Positions 44,260 to 53,552 of a stretch of DNA of 64,000 nt are shown piece after piece. This DNA comes from Desulfolucanica intricata. GTDB taxonomy: Bacteria; Bacillota; Desulfotomaculia; Desulfotomaculales; Desulfofarciminaceae. The notes beneath the pieces were generated by a model. It made no database searches and was not told where the DNA came from. It saw only the letters and a list, made by a program, of their open reading frames with translations. Both the position numbers and the translations under genes were made by a program. Position 1 is the stretch's first letter. Every line of letters begins with the position of its first letter. The stretch covers positions 1 to 64,000 of the forward strand of contig NZ_BCWE01000014.1 in the NCBI RefSeq assembly GCF_001592105.1, given 5' to 3'.

Positions 44260-44326
44260 TAATATTAGGCAAAGACGTCCTTAAAATAGTTCTTGTTTAT
44301 AGATCTGTTTTAGGACGTTTTTTTAG
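44260..44326 (+). promoter_or_regulatory. ANTAR-type hairpin/terminator downstream of glnA (leader 3)
   Basis: The core GGCAAAGACGTCCTTAA (44268-44284) is identical to that in leader 1, with an AAAGAC loop. It overlaps a terminator (ACGTCCT 44275-44281 with AGGACGT 44312-44318, then T7). It lies 30 bp after glnA and 180 bp before ilvN, so it is either glnA's terminator or an attenuator of the next gene. Confidence 0.6.
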
Positions 44327-44502
44327 GATTTTATACATATGTCCGTAAGGGTACCCGGGTTAACAGCAGTTTTAGCGGTTTAGATGCAGTATATGGTAAA
44401 GTAGTATTATCCTTTACCTTTTTAAATTAAGCCGATGTAGGAAACCGGCATCATTTATGATAAAATAGTTATGAGTATTTTTTAGAATAGGGGGGTAAGG
44501 TT

Positions 44503-45015
44503 TTGAAACATACTTTAGCTGTGTTGGTAGTGAATAAACCGGGTGTTTTGGCACGCATTTCAGGTTTGTTAAGCCGGAGAATGTTTAACATTGAAAGCAT
44601 TGCTGCGGGGTATACCGAGGAACCTGATGTAACCCGGATCACACTGGTTGTTCAAGGTGATGACAGGGTTTTGGACCAGGTAATTAAACAGTTATCCAAA
44701 TTAGTTGATGTTATAAAAATCTGTAAACTTGTAGAGCCGGAAGCCATTGACCGCGAACTGGCACTGATTAAGGTTAAGGCAGATGCGGACAGGCGGTCCG
44801 ATATTGTGGATATAGTTGAAATATTCAGAGCAAAGATTGTTGATGTTAGCCGGGAGACCATGGTAATTGAAACGACCGGGGATGCTCAGAAAATTGATGC
44901 TTTTTGCGCGGTCCTTCAAGAACATGGAGTGGTTGAAATGGTACGAACCGGCAGAATATCTTTGTCCAGAGGTCCCAGGGCTGCCAAGGAGCAGAAATTC
45001 GAAGTTATATGTTGA
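44503..45015 (+). CDS. ilvN: acetolactate synthase small (regulatory) subunit
   Basis: Valine-binding regulatory subunit of acetohydroxyacid synthase, 170 aa, with an N-terminal ACT domain (LAVLVVNKPGVLARISGLLSR; NIESIAAGYTEEPDVTRITL) and a C-terminal ACT-like domain (RSDIVDIVEIFRAKIVDVS; EVVRTGRISLSRG-like end). TTG at 44503 follows GGGGGGTAAGG. The catalytic ilvB gene is not adjacent, which is unusual; the subunit must pair in trans. Confidence 0.92.
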   Translation: MKHTLAVLVVNKPGVLARISGLLSRRMFNIESIAAGYTEEPDVTRITLVVQGDDRVLDQVIKQLSKLVDVIKICKLVEPEAIDRELALIKVKADADRRSDIVDIVEIFRAKIVDVSRETMVIETTGDAQKIDAFCAVLQEHGVVEMVRTGRISLSRGPRAAKEQKFEVIC

Positions 45016-45105
45016 CATAATATAGGCTTTTGTGTATATAATAAGATATATATTTAAGATATAGTAAAATTGGTTGAATCTTATGTCAGTTAGGAGGTTC
45101 GGCAT

Positions 45106-45381
45106 TTGGGCCAGGTCAAGCGAATTATGATTAGCCTACCTGATAACCTTTTAGAGGAGGTTGACGGTATAGCAGCCGCCGAAAGTGTAAATCGTAGTGA
45201 GTTTATTCGAGAGGCTATGAAACTGTATATTGCTGAGCGCAAACGCAGAATATTAAGGGAACAGATGAAAAAAGGATATATAGAAATGGCTAATATAAAT
45301 CTGGCTCTTGCTGTGGAGCAATATCGCTTGGAATCTGAGGTCGCACCGACCTATGATTCATTCGTGGCGGAGGCAAAGTAA
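45106..45381 (+). CDS. EndoAI-like ribbon-helix-helix antitoxin
   Basis: A 91-aa antitoxin. RHH DNA-binding N-terminus KRIMISLPDNLLEEVDGIA ... NRSEFIREAMKLYIAERK, then a C-terminal tail that would wrap the toxin. TTG at 45106 follows AGGAGG. It ends 3 bp before the toxin gene. Expected to repress its own operon. Confidence 0.92.
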   Translation: MGQVKRIMISLPDNLLEEVDGIAAAESVNRSEFIREAMKLYIAERKRRILREQMKKGYIEMANINLALAVEQYRLESEVAPTYDSFVAEAK

Positions 45382-45384
45382 TCG

Positions 45385-45735
45385 ATGGTTATCCGCCGGG
45401 GAGAAATATATTTTGCTGATTTAAGTCCGGTTGTTGGTTCTGAGCAAGGTGGTACCAGGCCGGTATTAATTTTACAAAATGATATTGGTAATCAATATAG
45501 TCCTACAACTATTATAGCCGCAATTACTTCCCAAATTGCCAAGGCTAAGCTACCTACTCATGTCGAAATGGATCCACTGGCCTGTGGGCTGGAAAAAAAA
45601 TCGGTAGTTCTTCTTGAGCAGATTCGAACTATAGATAAGAGCAGGCTGTTGGAAAAAGTAACTATGTTAAATGATGATTTGATGTGCAAGGTGGATCATG
45701 CAATCGAAATTAGTTTAGGTCTAATTCCCTTATAA
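45385..45735 (+). CDS. ndoA: EndoA/MazF-type mRNA interferase toxin
   Basis: Sequence-specific endoribonuclease, 116 aa. Family motifs: [20 protein letters not shown] with the catalytic Arg, [22 protein letters not shown] with the catalytic Thr/Ser region, and [15 protein letters not shown]. Its stop codon lies inside a 52-bp perfect palindrome. Confidence 0.94.
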   Translation: MVIRRGEIYFADLSPVVGSEQGGTRPVLILQNDIGNQYSPTTIIAAITSQIAKAKLPTHVEMDPLACGLEKKSVVLLEQIRTIDKSRLLEKVTMLNDDLMCKVDHAIEISLGLIPL

Positions 45736-45780
45736 TACACCAAAACCCCCTTTTAAAAGGGGGTTTTGGTGTATTATAAG
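45729..45780. repeat. 52-bp perfect palindrome overlapping the ndoA stop codon
   Basis: The left arm (45729-45754) begins CTTATAATACACCAAAACCC and is the exact reverse complement of the right arm (45755-45780), with no spacer. The GGGGGTTTTGG part followed by TGTATTATAAG is not a classic T run, but such a hairpin could stop transcription. It includes the TAA of ndoA. Confidence 0.9.
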
Positions 45781-45868
45781 AAGACTTGTCTGTCCTTATG
45801 CTGAGTAATAGAAAAGAGGTTTTGGTTGTTTGTAGAATAAAATAGAATATTCGTGGGGGGATGATTTA

Positions 45869-46558
45869 ATGCGTCCGGTAATCGGGATAACTTGTGCTGA
45901 GGATGAGGTACAGGGTAGAGCATTTTTGGCCCGTCCTTATTATGAGGCTGTAGTCGAAGCAGGCGGGGTTCCGCTGTTAATCCCGGCTGTGCGGGAAGTA
46001 GAAGAAGTCTTAAGGGTTTTGGACGGGCTGATTTTTTCAGGCGGAGGGGATGTAGATCCTCTTTTTTTTGGTGAGGAACCTCTTCCTGAAAGCGGTGAAA
46101 TTTCTCCGGACAGAGACTTAGTGGAATTAAAATTAGCAAAGAAAGCTATGTCTATGGGGATTCCGATACTGGGTATTTGCCGGGGAGCCCAGGTACTGAA
46201 TATTGCTGCCGGTGGTACAATTTATCAGGACATTTCCCTGGGTTATAAGACTCCTCTAAAACACTCTCAGCAGGCCCCCAGGTGGTATCCCACACATACT
46301 ATAAATATCGATGAAGAGTCGATTTTGGCTAAGCTGCTTGGAGAAAAATTGCTGCGTGTAAATAGTTATCATCACCAGTGTCTGGCTAAAATGGGCAGTG
46401 ACTTTAAAGTTGTAGCCAGGTCTCAGGACGAGGTAATTGAAGCTTTTGAGGGAACCGGAAATAATTTTGTTCTGGGAGTGCAGTTCCATCCGGAAACGAT
46501 GTGGCGTAGGGACAGAAGATTTTTAAAATTATTTGAGGTTTTAATAAAAGGGATTTGA
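45869..46558 (+). CDS. class I glutamine amidotransferase, PuuD-like hydrolase
   Basis: A 229-aa gamma-glutamyl hydrolase-like GATase (peptidase C26). The nucleophile elbow ICRGAQVLNIAAGG carries Cys, and VQFHPE supplies the catalytic His and Glu. IFSGGGDVDPLFF is typical of the PuuD family, which releases GABA from gamma-glutamyl-GABA. Given the divergent GS-like paralogue at 39.4 kb, a gamma-glutamylation cycle is conceivable but unproven. GGGGGG precedes the ATG. Confidence 0.85.
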   Translation: MRPVIGITCAEDEVQGRAFLARPYYEAVVEAGGVPLLIPAVREVEEVLRVLDGLIFSGGGDVDPLFFGEEPLPESGEISPDRDLVELKLAKKAMSMGIPILGICRGAQVLNIAAGGTIYQDISLGYKTPLKHSQQAPRWYPTHTINIDEESILAKLLGEKLLRVNSYHHQCLAKMGSDFKVVARSQDEVIEAFEGTGNNFVLGVQFHPETMWRRDRRFLKLFEVLIKGI

Positions 46559-46609
46559 TTTATAATCCCGAATATTTACGTGTGATATTATTGGGAGGGA
46601 TAGCGGCTT

Positions 46610-47755
46610 ATGCTGGCAATTACAGGTGGAACTATCTTCACTATGGCCGGTAAAAACATAAATAAAGGTACCATACTCATTTCCGATGGTAAAATTATAA
46701 AGATAGGTGAAAACCTTGTTATACCCCCGGGGGCAGAAATAGTTAATGCGGAGGGTAAAATTATTACTCCCGGTTTAATTGATGCCCACAGTCATGTAGG
46801 TATTTTTGAAGAAGTTTACCAGGATGAAGGAGCTGACGGTAATGAAATAACTGACCCGGTGACCCCCCACCTGCGGGCTGTTGATGCTGTTAATCCGGAA
46901 GATCTGGCCTTTCAGGATGCCCTAAAAGGTGGTGTAACCACTGTAGTTACCGGCCCGGGCAGTGCTAATGTAATCGGTGGAGAAATGGTAGTTCTAAAAA
47001 CCTGGGGGAAAACTGTTGATGATATGATTATAAAGTTTCCTATCGGTCTAAAAGCGGCCCTGGGTGAAAATCCCAAGCGCGTTTACGGTAGTAAAAAAAG
47101 GACACCCTATACAAGAATGGCCAGTGCAGCCCTTTTACGGGAAGCTTTAGTTAAGGCTCAAAACTATCTAAAGAAGTTGGAGTCGGGTAAAGAAGAGCCG
47201 GAGCGTGATTTAAAAATGGAAGCTCTGGCGCGGGTGCTGAAGCAGGAAATCCCCCTGCGTGTGCATGCTCACCGGGCTGATGATATTATGACTGCTGTAC
47301 GTATTGCCCGTGAATTTTCCTTGAATTTAATTGTTGAGCATTGTACCGAAGGTTATAAAGTTGCCGAAGAATTAGCCAGGTTTAACGTTCCGGCGATCAT
47401 AGGACCGATTATAACGAACCGGGCTAAAGTGGAGCTGCAGGGAATTTCCCTGGAAACTGCCAAACATTTATCCCGGGCCGGGGTAAGTTTTGCTATTATG
47501 ACTGACCACCCTGTGGTACCTGTTCAGTATTTAGCATTATCAGCCGGATTAACGGTTAGAGGCGGGCTTTCCGAGGATGAAGCTTTAAAGTCTGTTACTA
47601 TTAATGCAGCTCGTATATTGGGTCTGCATAAACAACTGGGTAGTTTGGAGGCGGGCAAAGATGCTGACCTCGTTATTTGGGCAGGGCATCCCTTTGATTT
47701 AAGAACCAGGGTTGACAAGGTCTATACTAATTGTAAATTACTGTCAATTGGCTAA
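46610..47755 (+). CDS. amidohydrolase family protein (imidazolonepropionase-like)
   Basis: A 381-aa metal-dependent amidohydrolase. Metal-binding DAHSHVG, then HAHRADDI and VEHCTEGYK, and TDHPVVP with the catalytic Asp. The composite beta-sandwich is visible at the ends (ITGGTIFTM; GSLEAGKDADLVIW). Substrate unknown; related proteins are annotated as imidazolonepropionase-like. It starts 51 bp after the GATase and could be co-transcribed. Confidence 0.85.
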   Translation: MLAITGGTIFTMAGKNINKGTILISDGKIIKIGENLVIPPGAEIVNAEGKIITPGLIDAHSHVGIFEEVYQDEGADGNEITDPVTPHLRAVDAVNPEDLAFQDALKGGVTTVVTGPGSANVIGGEMVVLKTWGKTVDDMIIKFPIGLKAALGENPKRVYGSKKRTPYTRMASAALLREALVKAQNYLKKLESGKEEPERDLKMEALARVLKQEIPLRVHAHRADDIMTAVRIAREFSLNLIVEHCTEGYKVAEELARFNVPAIIGPIITNRAKVELQGISLETAKHLSRAGVSFAIMTDHPVVPVQYLALSAGLTVRGGLSEDEALKSVTINAARILGLHKQLGSLEAGKDADLVIWAGHPFDLRTRVDKVYTNCKLLSIG

Positions 47756-47886
47756 GTATTTAATAGAAAAATTGCTTTTTCTGGCAGGAATTTAACCACC
47801 TGTGGCGAAACTATTAGTATTAAGACAATGGCAACAATATACTTTTTTGTTAACAAATGTTATGTTTTGTCGGAGGTGGAGGAATT

Positions 47887-48300
47887 TTGACGCCTGAGTC
47901 AATAAGCGTATTAATAGTTGATGACCAATCCGGTGTTCGTTACTTATTAGATATAATTGTCCGGGAAGAAGGTCATAAGGTATATACTGCTGAAAACGGA
48001 ATGGAAGCAGTAGAGATGGTGCGCTCAGTGCATCCTGACCTGGTTTTTATGGATGTACGCATGCCTGTGATGAGCGGCTTGGAAGCCCTTGTGAAAATTA
48101 AAAAGATGGCTCCGGCTACACAGGTGGTAATTATGACTGCTTATGGGGCAGAAGAAACTGTAGAGGCAGCAATGCGGGGCGGGGCATTAACCTGTATTGC
48201 AAAGCCCTTTGATGTGGAGGAAATTAAAGACTTTTTACAAGAATTTTGTTGGAAAAGAGCTTCCTTACCATCCTGTACCGACGGGGCTTGCTGTGGATAA
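47887..48300 (+). CDS. single-domain response regulator (Spo0F-like)
   Basis: A 137-aa receiver domain without an output domain: LIVDDQSGVRYLL, phospho-acceptor Asp in LVFMDVRMPVMSG, MTAYG and the Lys in IAKPFDVEE. The layout and Arg-Met-Pro-rich signature fit Spo0F of sporulation phosphorelays. A short Cys-rich tail (CTDGACCG) is unusual. TTG at 47887 follows GGAGGTGGAGG. It could also be a CheY-like protein. Confidence 0.8.
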   Translation: MTPESISVLIVDDQSGVRYLLDIIVREEGHKVYTAENGMEAVEMVRSVHPDLVFMDVRMPVMSGLEALVKIKKMAPATQVVIMTAYGAEETVEAAMRGGALTCIAKPFDVEEIKDFLQEFCWKRASLPSCTDGACCG

Positions 48301-48362
48301 AATTTATTTTACTGCAGGATTAATCTAATTTGTGTAGAATATGCTTATTATACAGCTTAATA

Positions 48363-48468
48363 TTTTACCCTGGGGGTGTCCGTGAGCCGGGCTGAGAATA
48401 GTACGCATTGAAGTGCTTAAACCCTTTGAACCTGAACTGGATCATACCAGCGGAGGAAAGTGGGTAAC
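48363..48468 (+). ncRNA. TPP riboswitch (THI element)
   Basis: Conserved blocks are present in order: GGGGGTGTCC, GGGCTGAGA (48389-48398), ACCCTTTGAACCTGAACTGG (48421-48440) and ATACCAGCGGAGG. TTACCC and GGGTAA close P1. It lies directly ahead of thiC and is followed by a terminator. Confidence 0.96.
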
Positions 48469-48482
48469 ATCTACAGTAATTT

Positions 48483-48519
48483 ACACCTATTCTTTCGCGG
48501 ATGGGTGTTTTTATTTTTT
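48483..48519 (+). terminator. terminator of the TPP riboswitch expression platform
   Basis: ACACCTAT (48483-48490) pairs with ATGGGTGT (48501-48508), followed by a T-rich tract, 26 nt before the thiC start. Confidence 0.8.
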
Positions 48520-48544
48520 ATAATAAATGTCAGGGGGTATTTTT

Positions 48545-49843
48545 TTGACACAAATGTTAGCGGCCAAGGCCGGAAGAATTACCATGCAAATGAAACATAT
48601 AGCAGAGCGGGAAGGGCGTAAGCCTGAGTTTATCAGAGAGCGGGTAGCCAGGGGCACCATTGTTATCCCGGCTAATATAAATCACAAAGGCCTGGAGCCG
48701 GCCGGCTTTGGAGAAGGTTTGCGAACAAAAGTTAATGCGAATATCGGCACCTCTACAGGCATACATGATCCTGCCAATGAATTGGAAAAGTTAAGGGCTG
48801 CAGTATCAGCCGGTGCGGATGCGGTAATGGATCTTAGTACCGGTGGTGATTTAGATGACATTAGAAGAAAAATTGTTTCTGCCAGTACGGTTGCCGTAGG
48901 AACGGTTCCTATCTATCAAGCCACGGTAGAGGCTAAAAAACGCCATGGAAATATTGTTGATATGACAGCTGATGAATTATTCTCGGTTATTGAGAAGCAT
49001 GCCCGGGACGGTGTTGACTTCTTAACCTTACACTGTGGGATAACCATGGGAGTTATTGAGAGCCTTAGAAAACAAGGGCGGGTAGCTGATATTGTCAGCC
49101 GTGGAGGTTCCTTTATAACCGCCTGGATGTTACATCATGACCGGGAGAATCCACTTTATGAATATTATGATCGATTATTGGATATTGCTCTTGAATATGA
49201 TGTTACTTTAAGTCTCGGAGACGGGCTGCGGCCGGGATGTCTGGCAGATGCTACTGACAGAGCTCAAGTGCAGGAACTTTTAGTATTGGGTGAGTTGGTT
49301 GACCGGGCTCGTGCCCGTGGTGTGCAGGCAATGGTTGAGGGACCGGGACATGTGCCCCTGGATCAAATTACTGCCAACATAAAGTTGCAGAAGTCGCTTT
49401 GCCGGGAGGCGCCCTTTTATGTTCTCGGGCCGCTGGTTACAGATGTTGCACCCGGGTATGATCATATTACAGCAGCAATAGGTGGTGCTTTAGCTGCATC
49501 AGCCGGTGCGGACTTTCTATGTTATGTTACCCCCGCCGAGCACTTAGGGTTACCTACCCTGGAAGATGTTCGGGAGGGAGTTATAGCGTCACGGATAGCC
49601 GGTCATGCTGCAGATATTGTAAAGGGTGTTCCGGGGGCCCGTGAATGGGATTTGGAGATGGCCCGGGCCCGTAAGGCATTGAATTGGGAGCGACAGATGG
49701 AGTTAGCAATAGATCCCCTGAAAGCACGTATATATAGGGACCGGCGGAATCCGGAACAAACGGAGGCCTGTACTATGTGTGGAGATTTTTGCGCTATGAA
49801 AATAGTTAGTAATTATTTTGGGAAAAAACCGGAACAATATTAG
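48545..49843 (+). CDS. thiC: phosphomethylpyrimidine synthase ThiC
   Basis: Radical SAM enzyme that converts AIR to HMP-phosphate in thiamin synthesis. 432 aa. The C-terminal CxxCxxxxC cluster motif reads CTMCGDFCA. Other family motifs include [23 protein letters not shown] and [14 protein letters not shown] at 48545 after GGGGG gives the typical MTQ start; the ATG 18 nt upstream lies before the Shine-Dalgarno sequence. Controlled by the TPP riboswitch. Confidence 0.96.
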   Translation: MTQMLAAKAGRITMQMKHIAEREGRKPEFIRERVARGTIVIPANINHKGLEPAGFGEGLRTKVNANIGTSTGIHDPANELEKLRAAVSAGADAVMDLSTGGDLDDIRRKIVSASTVAVGTVPIYQATVEAKKRHGNIVDMTADELFSVIEKHARDGVDFLTLHCGITMGVIESLRKQGRVADIVSRGGSFITAWMLHHDRENPLYEYYDRLLDIALEYDVTLSLGDGLRPGCLADATDRAQVQELLVLGELVDRARARGVQAMVEGPGHVPLDQITANIKLQKSLCREAPFYVLGPLVTDVAPGYDHITAAIGGALAASAGADFLCYVTPAEHLGLPTLEDVREGVIASRIAGHAADIVKGVPGAREWDLEMARARKALNWERQMELAIDPLKARIYRDRRNPEQTEACTMCGDFCAMKIVSNYFGKKPEQY

Positions 49844-49857
49844 TAAACGTTTCCAAA

Positions 49858-49896
49858 CAAAAAACCGGGGTATAGGTAAATACCCGGTTTTTTTTG
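49858..49896. terminator. bidirectional terminator between thiC and gdhA
   Basis: AAAACCGGGGTA and TACCCGGTTTT with flanking A and T runs. Confidence 0.85.
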
Positions 49897-49910
49897 TCTT
49901 CTGGCGAATT

Positions 49911-51158
49911 CTAAACCCACCCGCGAAGTTTCATTGCATCGGCAACCCGCTGAACTGCGACTACATAAGCAGCCTGTCTCATGTTAATTTTATATTCCTT
50001 GGCGGCGTTTAACACTGCATAATAAGCAGAAGTTAATTTCTTATCTAAGCGCTCCTGCACTTCCGCCTCCTCCCAATAATACATATAGAAGTTTTGTACC
50101 ATCTCAAAATAGGATACAGTAACACCACCGGAATTGCATAAAAAGTCAGGTAATACATGGATATCTTTTTCATATAGGATACCATCCGCTTCCGGAGTAG
50201 TGGGGCCGTTAGCAAGTTCAGCAACAATCTTAGCTTTAATGTTCGCAGCATTTTTTTCTGTAATAACATTCTCTAAGGCACAAGGTATAAGTATATCTAC
50301 ATCAAGTTCTAAAAGTTCTTCATTGGTGATATTTTCAGCACCGGGGAAATCTACTACTGAACGGGATTTCTGTTTGTGGTCATAAACGGCCTGGGGATCA
50401 AGACCTTCCTTATTATATATACCGCCTTTGCTATCGCTTACAGCTACTACTTTACAGCCGAAGAGAGCTTTAGCAAGACTTGCTGCAAAAAATCCTGCAT
50501 TTCCATAACCCTGGATGGCAACGGTGGCATTTTCAAGCTTTATACCGCGAACCTTAGCTGCTTCGCGAATAATATACATTCCACCGCGTGCCGTTGCATC
50601 GCCCCGACCGGCTGATCCTCCGATTCTTGGTGGCTTACCGGTAATTACACCAAATTGATTCTTGCCTGCCAATTTGGAATACTCGTCCATCATCCAGGCC
50701 ATGATTTGCGGGTTAGTGTACACGTCGGGTGCCGGAATGTCCTTCTCAGGACCGATAAACTGCCATACCTGATCGATATATCCACGGCTTAAGCGTTCTA
50801 ACTCTCCCTGTGACATCTCTTTAGGATTACAGATGATTCCGCCTTTTCCTCCTCCCAGAGGTACATCAGCAAGGGCGCACTTGAAGGTCATCCAACCGGC
50901 AAGGGCTCTAACGGTATCAATTGTTTCCTCGGGATGAAAACGTATACCACCCTTAGCAGGACCTAATGCATCATTATATTGAACCCTAAATCCCTGGAAC
51001 ACTTTAACAGAGCCGTCATCCATGCGAACCGGTATAGATACATGCAGTTCACGCATCGGATGTAATAGAATTTCATATACATTTGGGTCCAGGTTCATGA
51101 TTTTAGCACATTGTGTTAACTGTCTTTGAACAATTTCAAAAGGGTTTTGCTTTGACAT
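49911..51158 (-). CDS. gdhA: glutamate dehydrogenase (Glu/Leu/Phe/Val dehydrogenase family)
   Basis: A 415-aa NAD(P)-dependent amino acid dehydrogenase. [10 protein letters not shown] carries the catalytic Lys region, [14 protein letters not shown] the substrate Lys, PAPDVYTNP the catalytic Asp, and [10 protein letters not shown] the dinucleotide motif. Best fit is glutamate dehydrogenase of the Gram-positive RocG/GudB type. Its presence with GS and a glutamate synthase completes both ammonia assimilation routes. GGAGGT precedes the ATG. Confidence 0.93.
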   Translation of the reverse strand: MSKQNPFEIVQRQLTQCAKIMNLDPNVYEILLHPMRELHVSIPVRMDDGSVKVFQGFRVQYNDALGPAKGGIRFHPEETIDTVRALAGWMTFKCALADVPLGGGKGGIICNPKEMSQGELERLSRGYIDQVWQFIGPEKDIPAPDVYTNPQIMAWMMDEYSKLAGKNQFGVITGKPPRIGGSAGRGDATARGGMYIIREAAKVRGIKLENATVAIQGYGNAGFFAASLAKALFGCKVVAVSDSKGGIYNKEGLDPQAVYDHKQKSRSVVDFPGAENITNEELLELDVDILIPCALENVITEKNAANIKAKIVAELANGPTTPEADGILYEKDIHVLPDFLCNSGGVTVSYFEMVQNFYMYYWEEAEVQERLDKKLTSAYYAVLNAAKEYKINMRQAAYVVAVQRVADAMKLRGWV

Positions 51159-51490
51159 TTTTTCTTACCTCCGTTTGTTTAATGGGGATTTTTTGTGCTT
51201 TTGTGATAAATTCGCCGGTTTTTAGGTTTTTCCTTTTTGTGGTGCTTAATTTTTCGAAAATTAGAAATGAATATTGCCGATTGGTTTAGTTATAGGTTTT
51301 CCTATAACTCATAAAAGAATTATATATATTAGGTTTAGACTGTACTTCTTTGTTCATAAATGTTTCTATGCTATAATGATAACTGAATTAATAATTGGTT
51401 TGTAAGATATCCATTTCGACAGTGGCTATAAAAAAGAATTGGATGGATAAACTATTTTAGAAAAGGTTAATATTTTGAGGTGAGTCCCAA
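51159..51490. other. divergent intergenic region gdhA / tsaE
   Basis: About 330 bp, AT-rich, holding the leader of gdhA on the minus strand and a promoter for tsaE near 51350-51377. No structured RNA was recognised. Confidence 0.4.
51350..51377 (+). promoter_or_regulatory. candidate sigma-A promoter of the tsaE-tsaB-rimI operon
   Basis: TTGTTC (51350-51355), 16-nt spacer, TATAAT (51372-51377), leaving a leader of about 107 nt. Confidence 0.5.
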
Positions 51491-51970
51491 ATGCTGATTA
51501 TTAACACTTCCTCGCCGGATGAAACGGAAGCAGTAGGTGCCGGTCTGGGAAGTATTGTTTCTCCCGGAGATATTTTGTGCCTTAACGGTGATCTTGGTGC
51601 CGGAAAAACTTGTTTTGCCCGGGGGGTAGCCCGGGGACTTGACATCAAGGAGCCGGTTACCAGTCCCACTTTTACCCTGATTAATGAATACCAGGGTCGA
51701 ATTCCTTTTTACCACTTTGATGTGTATAGATTGGGCGGGCCGGAGGAGATGGATGACCTGGGGTATGAGGAATATTTTTATAACGGTGGAGTTACTTTGC
51801 TGGAGTGGGCAGAACTAGTGCTTGACGTATTGCCCGGGGAAAGACTGGATATCTTTTTGGAAACCGCTCCCGAGAACCCGGACCGGAGAAAAATTGTATT
51901 GCTTCCTTACGGTGAACATTATGTTCACCTGGCAGAGGAGTTGATGAACCGTGTATGTCCTGGGAATTGA
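51491..51970 (+). CDS. tsaE: tRNA threonylcarbamoyladenosine biosynthesis ATPase TsaE
   Basis: P-loop ATPase (159 aa) needed for t6A37 formation with TsaB and TsaD. Walker A GDLGAGKTCFARG, PVTSPTFTLINEY and LLEWAE are family hallmarks. GAGGTGAG precedes the ATG. The 3' end overlaps tsaB by 20 bp. Confidence 0.95.
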   Translation: MLIINTSSPDETEAVGAGLGSIVSPGDILCLNGDLGAGKTCFARGVARGLDIKEPVTSPTFTLINEYQGRIPFYHFDVYRLGGPEEMDDLGYEEYFYNGGVTLLEWAELVLDVLPGERLDIFLETAPENPDRRKIVLLPYGEHYVHLAEELMNRVCPGN

Positions 51971-52682
51971 AGCCGCCACTCCGGTAGCTGCTGCCGGTAT
52001 AATTAATAGAGAAAAAATTTTATCGGAGCGTCTGGTAAATAACCGGCGCACACATTCAATCAACCTGTTGCCGATGATTAAGGCTGTACTGGAAGATGCC
52101 GGATTGGAATCTTCAGATTTGGGGGGTATTGCCGTATCCTCCGGGCCGGGTTCTTTTACCGGGCTTAGAATTGGCTTAGCTACGGCAAAAACTCTGGCTC
52201 AGGTGTGGGAACTTCCGATTGTAGGTGTTTCTACTTTGGATACTCTGGCCTATGCTTTTTGGGGACATGATAACTTAGTTTGTCCAATTCTAAATGCCAG
52301 AAAAAATGAAGTTTATACAGCAGTGTATCGTTTTAGTAATATCCACCGGGAGTGTTTGGCAGGGCCGTTAGCAATAAGTATACAGGAATTGATAGAGATT
52401 CTTGATAAATATGGCAGCCGGGTAACCTTTGTTGGTGACGGGGTGCCTGTGTATCAGGAGGAACTAATAAAATATTTTGGGAAGAGAGCCGTTTTTGCTC
52501 CACCTGCTTTAAGTTTCCCCCGGGGAGCGGTAACTGCTCAACTGGGAATGGAAAAGTTTAAGCAGGGTTTAGGAGTCAAACCTTTAGACTTATTACCGGA
52601 ATATCTTCGGTTATCCGAGGCGGAAGTAGTTTGGTTACGAAAACAGGAGGCTTTAAAGACAGAAAATGAAGCTGGAATTTGA
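51951..52682 (+). CDS. tsaB: tRNA threonylcarbamoyladenosine biosynthesis protein TsaB
   Basis: Non-catalytic ASKHA-fold partner of TsaD, 243 aa. LGIEAATPVAAAGI opening and the SSGPGSFTGLRIGLATAK motif identify it. GTG at 51951 follows GAGGAG. Overlaps both tsaE and rimI, so the three are translationally coupled. Confidence 0.94.
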   Translation: MYVLGIEAATPVAAAGIINREKILSERLVNNRRTHSINLLPMIKAVLEDAGLESSDLGGIAVSSGPGSFTGLRIGLATAKTLAQVWELPIVGVSTLDTLAYAFWGHDNLVCPILNARKNEVYTAVYRFSNIHRECLAGPLAISIQELIEILDKYGSRVTFVGDGVPVYQEELIKYFGKRAVFAPPALSFPRGAVTAQLGMEKFKQGLGVKPLDLLPEYLRLSEAEVVWLRKQEALKTENEAGI

Positions 52683-53148
52683 GAAAATGAAGGTTGAGCA
52701 CCTGGATCAGGTAACCGAGATTGAAAAAAAGTGCTTCCTGACACCCTGGTCACGTTATGCCTTTACCTACGAGATACTGCAAAACGATTTTGCTCATTAT
52801 ATAGTGGCACTTGTAGATAATCAAGTAGTGGGCTATGCCGGGATGTGGGTAGTAATTGATGAGGCACATATAACCAATGTAGCCGTACATCCTAATTACC
52901 GGGGTAAACAAATTGGGGAGTCTTTGATGAAGCAAATGTTTATAAGAGCGGCGCTTAGAGGAGCAGCTAAAATGACACTGGAGGTACGCCGTTCTAATGA
53001 GCCGGCAAAGCGCTTGTACACGCAAATGGGCTTTAAAGAGTATGGTGTGCGCAAAGGTTATTATTCAGATACGAACGAGGATGCCATAATTATGTGGAAG
53101 GACGAACTCCTAAAAATAGGTAAAACTCGTAATAATGTAAACAGTTAA
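52666..53148 (+). CDS. rimI: ribosomal protein S18-alanine N-acetyltransferase RimI
   Basis: GNAT acetyltransferase, 160 aa. The acetyl-CoA loop is VHPNYRGKQIGESL, followed by LEVRRSNEPAKRLYTQMGF and the GYYSDTNEDAIIM end. tsaE-tsaB-rimI is a common Firmicute operon; tsaD usually follows but is absent here. Confidence 0.93.
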   Translation: MKLEFEKMKVEHLDQVTEIEKKCFLTPWSRYAFTYEILQNDFAHYIVALVDNQVVGYAGMWVVIDEAHITNVAVHPNYRGKQIGESLMKQMFIRAALRGAAKMTLEVRRSNEPAKRLYTQMGFKEYGVRKGYYSDTNEDAIIMWKDELLKIGKTRNNVNS

Positions 53149-53275
53149 TACACAAACAAACAAAAAATATAGGAATTTATTTTGAATTTTGGTAAATGAA
53201 TGTTTTTTTAGTGGATAACCTGTAGACACATATTAAAAAATATGCTAGCATATAATAAAAATAAACCCATAATTA

Positions 53276-53440
53276 TGAAACGGGTGTTTTGCCTTCGCAA
53301 AACTAAGAGGGAAGATCAGTTTATGCTGACGCGGTCCCGCCACTGTGTTAGGTAGCAAACTCACATTTTGCCACTGGATTTTAAAATCTGGGAAGGCGTG
53401 AGAGAGCGATGACCTTCAGCCAGGAAACCTGCCCGTTTTG
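53276..53440 (+). ncRNA. cobalamin (B12) riboswitch
   Basis: P1 strands AAACGGG (53278-53284) and CCCGTTT (53432-53438) enclose the conserved core: GAGGGAAGATCAG-like and CCCGCCACTG segments, and the B12 box AGCCAGGAAACCTGCC (53418-53433). It precedes the cobalt transporter genes. Typically an OFF switch. Confidence 0.95.
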
Positions 53441-53513
53441 GGTTTCGCCGAAGACCTACGATGGATAGGGAGGTGATCAGGTGCGTACTTTTTTCAGAGG
53501 TACTGCTCTATGT

Positions 53514-53552
53514 CCCTTGCGTCCAAGTTGACGGCAGGGGTTTTATATTTTT
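53514..53552 (+). terminator. terminator downstream of the cobalamin riboswitch
   Basis: CCCTTGCGTC (53514-53523) pairs with GACGGCAGGGG (53530-53540), followed by a T-rich tract. Probably the expression platform. Confidence 0.75.
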
